From NCBI GenBank assembly GCA_013396915.1, contig VWZL01001362.1, forward strand, positions 2,138 to 66,137: a stretch of DNA of 64,000 nt, given 5' to 3'. This DNA comes from Stercorarius parasiticus. Lineage: Eukaryota; Chordata; Aves; Charadriiformes; Stercorariidae. The notes under the pieces were generated by a model. It was not told the origin of the DNA and did no database searches. It saw only the letters and a program-made list of their open reading frames with translations. Position numbers and translations under genes: made by a program. Below are positions 20,801-32,800 of this stretch, piece by piece; position 1 is the stretch's first letter, and each line of letters opens with the position of its first letter.

Positions 20801-23800
20801 CTTAATCAAAGTTAAAGCAAGTTTTTTTCTTGAACTAACAAGTAAAAACAAAACTTGTAAAGAAAAGTTAAAGTGAGAAAGGAGGGTTGAAAGAGGCACT
20901 CAGCGCAAAATACACTGTCGCAAAGTCCAGAGTTTATCTTGAAGGGTTGTGTCAGAAGTAAAAGGTGGCAAGTGTGTGGCTCAGAAGACTGACAACAGAG
21001 TAGAAAATCTTGCATTTATAGGTCACTAGCACAAATCCAACTTTAAACAGAAGTGGCTGAAAATTTGTACTAACCCTCTTTTGACCTGATAGTTAGAGAA
21101 TTAAAACAGGAACTTTGCAGATTGTATCCATTAGGAAGGAGAAACTGATGATACAGTCAGGTATTTCTGTCTGAACTGTGTTTATTTTAAAAGTTCTGAA
21201 TGCAAAAGAAATCAGTCGAACAACAGGAGACTGTTGCTTCAATGTACAGTTCCTTGTCTTACCCAGCTCTGCCCCAGGGCTTGGCAGCGCTGTATCCCAG
21301 AGCCCCGCCCCTGTACCTCTTCCTGACGTCTCTCACCTGGGGTCGGACCTTTTGTTTTCCCACAAAAAGAAAAGAAAAATCTTGAAAAAGCAACCACCAG
21401 TAAAACTAGCCTTCCAGTTTGAGCCCTTCACGAGCTTTTGTTTTTGTTGTGACGTGGACCTTCATTAAGGGTGGGGGTTGATATTGTTTCAGTTATCTGG
21501 TTACATAAACAAGCTTCATAGCATCATACAATGACTCTAAAAAGCAGTATATATTGATTTCCCCCATCCTCTGCCTGAGGTTTAGCCTTGTTCATACCTA
21601 TTAGTATCCACCAAGTGTCTCATGTATAGAGTTTGCTCTTCTCAGTGATGAGAACAGGTACTCACATAACAAAGGATGCTGTTTCTATTAGCAACATAAA
21701 GAAAGAAGTGATTAAAACTAGTCTGACAGTTTGTATCTTTCCTAGGAATACTCAGGAAGCAAGTGTTACAAGACCAAATGTTAGATCCTGCAGTTACCAG
21801 ATGTACAGTACTTATTATATGTATAAACATAGGATACTACTTTTAAACCTGCGAATGGGAATATTAAGAAGCTCAGAGACAATAGGAGCCAAATCTGAAT
21901 TCATAGCTACACACTTACACTCTGCCTGAGCTATTACTGCAGTTGGACAAGGGAGTGTCCTCAAGACGCCTCAAAGATTGACTGCAGGAGATCTGAAGTT
22001 CCCTGAGTCTCTTTGGGACAGAGACCTTGATCCTCATTTGACAACTGCAATGCAAATAATATATTTTCTCCCTTATATGCGAAAGGTTTCAGCAAATATC
22101 CTAGGTTTTCAAACAGCCACACACCTAGGCGGCAGTGACAGAGGTGAATCTCAGTGCATCCTGCCCTGAGTCCTCTGATATGTTTAAAAAAACATGGGTC
22201 CAGGTCTTCAGACAGACATCTGCCGATCAGCTGGCCCAAGGTGCTCAAGTTTGTTAAACCATCCTTCCTTCCATCTAACGCGTTTCCAGGCGTGTGTGGA
22301 GGCTCAGTCTGTGTTACACCCTGTAGCCAGGAGGTGGCTCTGTCTGGAAGACTGAGGAACCACGAGTTGTTGTGGGTGCTCAGTCACCAGCCCAGGGATG
22401 ACCTGTGCGTCTGGGAGGCCCTTCGTCCAAGGCAATTTCTAATAGCGCTGCCTACCCAGACAATAATAAAATTTCTGCTCTCTTTCGCTATGGTTAATTA
22501 TAAACTTGCACACACGTGTATTCTTCACCTGCAGGTAGTGCTTTCAGGACATGTTGATTGGCAGAGATAGCTGTGCATCACTTTAGTTTCTCAGCTTCTT
22601 AAATGCTTGAAATAATCAAATCTGATGTCAAAGGCTTTGTGCTCTGCATGAAGCAAAAAACTGGGAGAGGAACAAACGTTCAACTTTCCCATTAGTATCT
22701 TCTCACATTTGCTGAAGATAATATAAACCCTCTGACCAAATCTGTGCCAGCAGTGCCAGGGTGGGCGCTGGCTCGAGCGCAGGCCAGCCTTGCTGGCAGG
22801 GACTGTGCCATAACTCACGGGCTGTCACCTTCCTTCAGCTTTGTCCTTGTGCCTGTTCCCTGCCCCATTGTCTTCATCTCAGGTTACCAGTTTTCTACTG
22901 ACCGACTTCCACAGGGCCAGAAAGTTGATTTTCAGTAAGTGTAACTGCATTGATTTATGGTTTTGGGGGAGGCCATTACTGAAACCTGATCTGTTACAAC
23001 TTTGCATCTTCTTGTGACTGAGGTTTTGAAGAAGCTGCAAACTCTGACTGAAAAATTTGCCACTGCTGAGGCATTTATAATGCTTCTTTGTGACATGGAT
23101 TCTATCCAGTAGGCAGAGAGCTTACACGGCGACATTTACCCCAGAGAGGAAACTGAACTCTCCCTTGCTGTTGGAAAGGCAGAGGTGCGGGAGCAAGGGC
23201 TCTCACACGCACAGAGTTTGACTCCATAAGCCTCGCTGCTTCAGAAAAGCAGGCTAAAGCCAGTTGCATGGGTTTACACCAGCTGAACCTGTTGAGTTCT
23301 CTTTGTCTTACATGTATACAAGTATATGTAATAGAATATTGCATCCTTTATTTCAACACCCTCCTTGTTTATATGATTAAGCTTTTATCTGATAATAGGG
23401 CCCAGTTTTCTAAGACTATGATTAGCAGTGAGCAGTGAGACTATTTGTGGGAAAGAATTGTCAGGGCTGTCTAACAGGCTTGTCAGCCCAGTGAATATCC
23501 CCTTAAGAAAAGCAGGTTTTTATGTTTAAACTTGGATAATTATTACATTTAGTATTTATTTACCACTGACCTTGTTCTAGATGTTTAAGAAATAATGAGT
23601 AGCAGAGATTTGATCCATGTGCAGAATCTGTTAAAGAAAGATTGTTCCCTTTATAGTCAAATCTAAGTAACCAATTTGACCTGCATTTTTTAAAATTATA
23701 AAGCTCGTTTCTCTGAGTATATTGTGCGGGATACAAGCAAGTGTATGCTAATAAAATTTTATATTTATTTGAAGGCTCATTTGGGGGTAGTAATAAATAT

Positions 23801-26800
23801 TTGTTACTATTGGAGTTTTGTTGCTGAATTAAATATGATATGCTAAATATAGAACTGTCTTTCTTTAAGGGGATTCCTGTCCATAATGCCATCAGTTCTG
23901 GTAATCCCCTATCCTTCTGCTCGATTCCTGAGTGTGTCATTCTTAGTCATGCTGTTAAAGCCTAGCATTTAATTAGAAACTACTCCTTTATAGTACGCTT
24001 TTCCCCATATAATTTTTTTTTCCACAGCCCTCTGATTTGGGGAACGCATTGGCATTTTAACATCCCACTAATGAAAAATATTGCTTATTCTGTTCTAATG
24101 TAATTCGGTCATCGTTCAGCTGTACTGTGCCGTACCAAATTCCGCCTTTCAGGACTCATTAGTTATGTTTGAAGAGTTGACAATTGTATAAACTGTGCAA
24201 GAGTGTGTGGAGATGCTCTGGGTGCAAGCAGATGTGAGCTCATTTAGCCCGTGAGCCAAACTGGGCAGGCCGGTGCCAGATCCCCACCGGAAGGCATATA
24301 GCCGCATTAGCGTGGCTTTGCGCCCAAGCTCCTCCGCAAAGGACTAATGTGGCTCTATGGCTTCTGGACCAGTCTTGGCAGCTCAGAGCGAAGGCAGAGG
24401 AAGTACAAGTCTGCCTGCAGTTGTCTGTGCAGGCGTACCCTAAATAACTTCACACCAACAGTATATTCTTTGGGAGTTCAGGGTTTAGTTAAAAGCATGC
24501 TGTGAGACAGATCATTAGCTTGGGTAAGTGGTGTTGGGCACTGTTTTTCTTGCTGTAGATGAAACTGGTAATAGACCACAGACTGGAGATTATTTGTCTG
24601 TTTTACTACTTAAGCTTACACTTTGTTAGGGATGAAAAATTTAACCCAGACACTCAGAGGCCAGTACTGAAATTTGCAATCTAAATCTCCTACCATGATT
24701 ATAAGTCAGTGTCTGGTATGGTTAATATAATGTCATTCAGAAGGAAAATATAGATCTCTAAAAGGCCGTGAAATCTACCTTGTTTCTTGTTTATCTTTAA
24801 ATTTAAACCAAGAGGACAGCCAAAATTAATTCACTCAAAAATACTGGTTTTGCATGAATGTTCCAGCTCTCCAAAAAGCTGGGTCTAGCTCCCTCCTGAA
24901 CTTTCAATCCCGAGAGTTCCAGTAGTTAGGACGTAAAATAATAGGTCAATCGATGCATTCAGATAATTCATGTCTTGACCGTTCAGATCAATAATGGTAT
25001 TTCTACTTCGACCTGTAGAGCCGTCAAGGGACACTTAAATCAATGTCATCTTAATCACTATGGATAATAATGGTAATGCAAGAGATTCAGTGCACTCACC
25101 GTGGAACAGTAAGAGACACTTCTTTGTGTCTCTTATGTGCAGTACTATTTCTTCTAATCCATTCCTGGTACTGAGAGGTATTTTCTATGTTGTCTTGAGA
25201 AATTCACATAATTTAACTGAAAACTGTACAGGAAAGGATAGATAACATAAGCTTCTGCTCAGTTTTAGCTTGGTCTTTTCTGCTACGTGTATAAGTTAAA
25301 CTATTCCCTCTGGTCATTCTTTCCTAAATACCAGCCGCTCTGTTCTTATGCTTGTGCAGCTGCCAAACCAGGGCATAATCAAGTGCAATCAAATTTATGT
25401 ACTGTATTATCTAGTGAAGTGTTGAGGAGCAGCTGCAAAATGCTGCCTATGGCTCTCTGAGGAACCTGCTCAGAACAATGTTTTGTAATGTACCAAAGCA
25501 GCTGTATTTTCCCATAGAATTAAATTGCTCTTGGAAACACAGGGTTTTTTCTTCACGTTATTAGACTCTGGATTTTTCCCTCTATTTCACCTGTGTTACC
25601 TTGCCAATAGAAAAATAATGGCACTTGGGAACAGGTCTTCCCCAACAGAGGAGGGTAAACCTTCTGCTGGGTTAGTATGGGAAAATCTATGGAGTACCTG
25701 AATACATAAAGCATGTATAATGTCCCATTTCTGAACTACCTGCCATATCTATCACTGTAATGTAAATAATAAGAAAAATAAATTTCACCCCAGTGAGAAC
25801 AAGCTGTTAGCCCTTTCCTAGGAAATACAATCTACAGTCATTATTGTGGAGAAAGTCAGTCTAGAGATGTAAGTTTTAAGGAGATCACAAGAGGGGATAA
25901 ATATATTTGCTTTCAGTAGAGTGAAAAGCAAAACAGTAGTTGGGTGAAAATGAAAGGATTACCCAAGGGTAAGAAGAACTGGTCAGAGAGCAGTCTCACT
26001 CAGCACCATTATACTACTTTAAATTATTTGTATCACTATTATATTGCAGAACTCATGTCAGATTACCCCAAATGTTCCCCAAAGGATACTTTGAGATTGC
26101 CTGAGCTGTAGAATAAAATTCCATTCTACCTTCTTAGGAAACCTTACTAAGAATCCCTCCTCCATGCCTCAGACATCTTCAGAAGTTTCACTACATTATA
26201 ATCTGTAACATTATCAATATTCTTATCTGTGGTTAGGAATCAGAGTCTAATGGTCAGATCCCATGCTGTCTTCTAGTGTTTCCTTTTGCTTGTGCAACTT
26301 AGAGGTCCAGACTGTTTCAGTGAAAAATGACATGGTGCAGAGTTATGCATGTCATAATGACAAAATTGGACCAACTCAGTACAAAGTATTTAGGTGATGT
26401 CAGTAGGGATCTAGTGAGGTGCAAGAGACATCTACGATCACAAAGTGACCGGGTGTGGAAAGCACTGAAGTGATTACAAATGGGATATGAGCAGTTTGTG
26501 ATCTGACAGAATTTTTCTGTGATCCCCTAAGAGCTCTAAGGTACTTGGTGTCTTGTAAGAAATGGCAATGACGTGTGAAGCTTGAGGGGCTGGCTGGATT
26601 CCCTATTTCCTTAGGATAGAGACATGTATGAAGTATAAACAGTTGAATAAATCTGTCATTTGTTTATAATCCAAATTTGTGTTTAAAGTCCTTTTGCCCT
26701 TTTCTTAATCTAAAAACACTTGAAAGAACTGACAGAACAGAAAATCAAGTATTATTAAGAGTCTTGGTTCTTTCCACAGATGTGAAGCTACACAGCCATA

Positions 26801-29800
26801 TTTAATAGATAATTTTGTTTCATTTGCATTCTGACCTTTGAATTTAGGGAATACTTTTTTTTTTTTAATCAGTCAGAACAGCTAAATTCAACAAGCCAGC
26901 CTGAATTCTGCATGAGCTATACTACAGTCTCTCAGATCTTCTTTCTCAGTCAGTGATGACAGGTTGCTGTTCGTCCCCTCCAGCATTCATAGATGTATCG
27001 CAGCGGCTTTGCATATTGGGCTATTTGGGAGGAAGCAGTGACAGAATGGCCGTTGGACATTGATCTTCACTGTGTCCTGAACAAAGTCCTACCTTGCTTA
27101 CATTAGTCCATAAAAACAAATTTCCTATTGCACACTAAGAAAATACTATGCATGGTGTGAATTCCTGGCGGGTTTTTTGCTATATATGTCAGTTTATCGT
27201 TAACAGTTACAAGTGTTAGATAATAAGGAAAAGGAGACCTCAACATTTTGGGTAAATAAAATATAAAGGATTATTTAAAAAACAGAATCTCAAAAACCTG
27301 CATGTTATGATGTACTAGAAATGTAGATTCGGTTTCTTTTGTAGATTTCAGTTTCTTTTCCAACAGCCTAGCTGTAAAATTAATCACTGCAAATAGTGTA
27401 TTACAGACAGCAAGATCTTCTAACATATTGTTCATTTGCTGTTGTTTGAAGATCAAGAGCCAGACTTTCCATCACGCCTGACACCTTTGAGCTTCCACTG
27501 TGTTTAGTAAAATAGTTATATACTTAAGCGCTCTGAAAAGTTGATTCACATTTCAAGTGCTATTTATGGCTGATAATCTAACCAGGACTATAATCAAATA
27601 GCCCTATTTGTTAAACACCTTCCACTTGTTGTATTCATTTTTTTGAGCATAGACACTGTTCTCATTTATATCAAGATATCTAAACCTTAAAAATGCTGTT
27701 TCCTATTACTTGATTTTCAAAGGAGGCAAACCTTAGTAAACCCCTGGTCCTTCAGGAGGATTCTAGACGTCTCATCTCCTTTGAAAACCATGCTGTAATA
27801 CTATGAAACTTTTAATAATACATGGCATTGGGGATCATTCCCCTGACTACAAGTGAGCATGATGGTTCCTTAGTTGCGTTCAGATCAGCATCAGCCTGTT
27901 AGTACAGTGGTGGTCTACAAAACTACTGAGTCTGAGTAAAATTCACACAGAGCCTGGGTGTCATTTTATTGCCTGCCTGGGGTGTCATTTTATTGCCTGT
28001 CTGGACTGTACACAAACATACACAGAAAGAGTGTTCGTCTGTACAAATGGCTGTCTTTCAACAAGTGCGCACCACTTACCTGATCCAGCTTAGTTCGGGG
28101 TGTGAACATGGATTATTGCAGGATTTTATCTTCCTCTGTACTTAGACAAATGGTGTCATGGCACATGACGGGTCCTGGCATTACTCAAAAGTGGGCGGAT
28201 GTGACTGGAGGTGTAGGGTGGCACCAGCTTCCAACCAAGATGCCACCTGATTGTTTATAATATGTAATTGTACATTACATATGTGTGTATGTGCTAACTA
28301 GCTGTTTGCACCTATCTGGGCAGGAGGCTTTTTTTCCTGTGCAGTGTGTTACAACATCTGGAGATGAAAAAACTAAACTACATCACTGTAAGTAAGGGCA
28401 GACCATGTAGGGTGAACCAGACAGGAACAGGTTATGGTCCTTATGGTCCTCTCACCCGTACCACTGTCACTCCGGCACGTGATGAGAGCAGCAGGTTTCT
28501 CTATTGCAGCCATGTCTTGCTCTAGGTATTCTGTCATGTTAGAAGAAAACAACGGAATATCTTGGAAAGAAAAAGTCATTCTGATCCCTCTTTCTCACTG
28601 CTGATATAATTGTGATTACACTAGAGACTAAGAGCAAAATTAAGCATTAAACTATAGAAAGAGCCTTCCTGTATTGTATTAGACTATATTAGTACAGCAT
28701 TTTAAGATGATTAAATGGCTTGTGCTGTGGAAATGGAGATTATTACCATGTTGAAACTTGAAGGCACTGACCTTGACAAAAAGGTAAGCGACAGCCTGCC
28801 TGCATGATCAAGCAGCATTAGTGAAGCCAGCACTTCACTTTCATGATGCTCAACTGTAATATAATCATCTCTAATGTAGCTGTTAGAGGAGCTTCCCAGC
28901 CTCACTGGGAGAACTTGCTTAGGAAGGTCTTTTTTACGGCATGCAATTAGAAAATGAGAATGCGAGGGAGGGTATGTGATGAATGAAAACAAACATGATT
29001 CTAGGAACGACCATTGGTGGTTAATACTTGACCATTACTTCTTGACAGGATTAATGTCTTTCTAATCACACTAATCCCTTCTGATAACTTTATCCATAAT
29101 CCATCTATTTCAAAGCAACATCCAGATGGCTTCTGGTGGAGAGGAAGACAAAATAAACATGCAGAATGGGGTCTTAACAGCAGCTTCTTGTATTTTCCCT
29201 TTCTGGGGAGAGAAGTTTTGATCTTGAGACAAGTCAAAAAATGTGCTTTTATCAGAGAGCAACGGAAAAAAATACAGAATTGCAGAGAAGATAAAAAGTT
29301 CTGTTTTCATTTGTAAATAAAATACTTCATAAGTACTCTGATGCATATCAGTGACAGCCAGAACAAGCCTAGGGGTGCTTGTAAGGGTTTAGCTACTTGT
29401 CTGCATGGGACTTGTTAGATTTCCAACATATTGAAAGAATTCCCTTCCTCATTATGTCAAAATTGCTATAGTAGTTTTGAGGGTTTTATGGAGATTTCTC
29501 TTGAAGCAGACATGAAACTTACTACTTAATGGTTTCACTGGTTTGTACTATTACCAATATTTCAAACAACCTAGTAACTGACTTTACATTTTTAACAAGT
29601 CACATAAAATAATAATTCCTGGAGTTGTTGGAGTCTTCCTCAACAAGGGGAAGTTTCTAGTTTCCCCTTAAAAGCTTAACCTAGCTTTCATTAGATCTTC
29701 CACTGATCCTGGCTTCACTCTTCACCTTCCTCCCTCAACAAGGACGCCATAAAGAAATAATTTATTGTAACCTTTCATAAATAACATGGAGACTGTCCAA

Positions 29801-32800
29801 AAAAATTAAACAAACTTTAGTCAGGCCATCCTAGATAAAATAATTTAGGTAGGATTTTCTTCTACTAGCAATCATCAATGAACAAATTGAAGTCTTAGTG
29901 AAATAATTGTCTTAAATATCTGTCTCACTAAAATGCCTCAAGTAAATAAACTTTTTTGAATTATTGGCCATATCAATCTTTTGATCAAAATGCTGCTATT
30001 TGGTTTACTGCCTTTCTGTCTTTCTTTCTCCAATAAAAGTGTGGCTAGAAAGTTCAGAGAAGAGACAAGACAGATTTGGCTGCATCAGAACAACTTATTT
30101 CCCAGAAAACAAAACAGAGTAGATTTAGAATTACCTAAATCCCAGTAAAAAAACAGATATCTTTTACTTGTTAAGAATAAAAATACCAACCTTGGAAAGA
30201 TTGTAAACATGAAAATATTGTGTAGCATCAGGTTTGCATTGTGTAGAGATCTTCAGGTTATCAAAACACAACTTTGAAGGAGCCTGAAAGCGATAGACAT
30301 ATAAGGACCATAGGACAGATATTTGCACAGATATACTGCAGATACAACAATTTTGGAGCATGTTGCTCAAATCATGTGCAGTCTCTGAGAATACACAATT
30401 TTCATCCAACATTTGTTGGCTAAACAAGATAGAATAAAAAAAAATGAAGCAGACTGTTCTAGACAGCAGAAAGAAAAGCCACAGGAAGGTGATTTTTACA
30501 TGTAATTGGAACAATCAATGCAGGAGATAAAGAGGTCATGGGGCTCTTTAGTTTATTATGGTGTCTGTTATTATATCCAGCAGCAGATGTTTCAAAGCAA
30601 GGTGCAAGAAACCTCTTAAATCATAGTAATCGGAGATTTCACTTAAATCCTGCACTAGAAGACTTAATATCTCATTCAAAAGTCATTAACACATATTTTG
30701 GAAGCCTTAGGCCTGACATCATTTTTTTCTATACAAATTAAGAAATGGTACCTGAATATGAAATTACACTTTTGTGGAATTTTTTTTGCCAGACCGATTA
30801 AATGAGTGAGATGTACTGTAATTATTCAGAAAAGCTGCAGATTGTTTTTCATTGTCTTAATCCTGTTTTGTCCACGTGACAGTCATTAAAACATGTTATG
30901 GAAGCTACACATGAAACATGTGTGTGGAAGCTACTTATCTAACTAGTATGTCAAATTATTTTAATCTATGAATCAAATATCTGTCCTGTTATTTCAAGCC
31001 TAACCAGATTCTGAGGCTTGACAAGCATGAAAGGTACACTGCTTTTCATTCCATTATGTTTTATGAGAATCTAGTAGTGGATGGCATGGGAACATCTTTG
31101 TTCAGTCTTAGAAGAAGCTTAGGAAACTGTTGGGGAAGTTTTTATGTAGCCAAGAGTGTCTGATGAAAATTAGATTTAAAGAGAAAACCTGAACATGATA
31201 CAGTGATCTTAAGTTAAACCATCTGTAAGTTTATTCTTCCTGACTTCCCTATTCCCTAGAAAATAAGAAAAGTACTTTTTCATGTCATTCTTTGGCTACA
31301 TTATGTGAATGTTAGAGCTGTAGAGATCAATGGTGAGGAACTCCTGTGATATAACTGTGTATTACCTACTTCATACAATAACTGTGATAATCAATACAGC
31401 TCTTAGTCTTTATATCTTCTGTCCTGTCCCCTCTAACATCAAACATGTGAAGTCAAATGAAAAACAGTTAATGAGCAATTACTGTCTTATACTATTTACA
31501 GACATTTATTTCTGAAAATAATTCTGAGTGATTGCTTAAAAGGACATGACCAGTGTTACTCCACAGTCTTTGCTTCCACTGGTCCCTTCTTAAAACAGAG
31601 CATTGCAGGCCATGAAAAACAGAGAGCTTTGGCTGAACCCAGACCTTTATTCATGCTTCTGTCACACCACAGTTACCCCTGTTGCATCTCCATAGTTAAT
31701 TACTTTTGAGGACTTTCTTATCACAGCATGAACTGAGCATGACTCTATCTGGTGACAGGATGATCTCATTACAGATGATGATCTTGTTAATGAATATCCC
31801 CAAGACAGAGCAATCTCATTATTAGCCCCCTCAGGATTTGTCACCTAAGAGCCAATGTATGATTAGATTCTAGCTGCACAACATCTTCCCAGATCCTAAT
31901 GGCCCAACACCTTGAGGCTGAGGTAGAACCCCCAAAGGGACATGAACCACTGGACATATTTAATTAGGATTTTTGTCCCTAAATACTTCTGGACATACTT
32001 CTCAGGTGGACAGTCACAACAGTTCAAGTGCTATGTGCAGGGTTCATTTCTCCATTGTTCTGTAGAACAAGCACAACGTGACATCAAGAGTAACAGAAAC
32101 AGTGTGGCTCTACCACATTGAGAGTAGCTTCAGGGCAGTACCAGGAAGAGAAGGGTACTGTCTGTCTCCTCGGTAGTGACCTCTCCAAGTCATCACTCTG
32201 CATGGTGTCCTACCTACAAGTTACAGATCTGCTGGTCAACCATCAGGCCTTCATACCACTAGTGTCTGTTTCCCTGCATAATATATCTATGAAGAACACT
32301 GAAAATTATTACCATGAAAAACGTCCAGCTAGTGAAAAATCAACCTGATTTTCATTTTTCCTTTTTTTTTTTTTTCTGGGAAGGTTAGGGTGGGGAGTGG
32401 AACAGTGCTAAGTCTAGTATAATATAGGTGTCTCCTTTGGGCATCAACAAGCTGTTGAACTGGCTCAATGGCCTGTGGAACCTCATTCTGCAAGCAGAGT
32501 TCAGTCCTAGAATTCTAGTAACAACATAGAGGTTGTTTTACAGAAATCTAACACTTTAATTTGAGACAAATGTATTTACCTCAAGCGTTTTATCAAAAAA
32601 ATGTTTTAAAATATTTACTATTCTGTATGGACCCATCCAAGGGAAATGCAAAGGAGCTAAGTGTCATTTTTGCTACTGTTTTTTTAGTATGTAGTGCTGT
32701 GTTTGTACACAGTGCTTTATAGACATGCAGAAAGGTGGAATTTTTACCAAATACAATGATAAAAGAGAGGGAAGAACAATGGTTACAAGAGTGAGATTTA

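Noticed and set aside
22154..22570. 138-codon plus-strand open frame in SLC1A7 intron 2
   Set aside because: No recognisable domain, low-complexity-free but random-looking composition, and no splice or conservation evidence; frames of this length occur by chance in 16 kb of intron.
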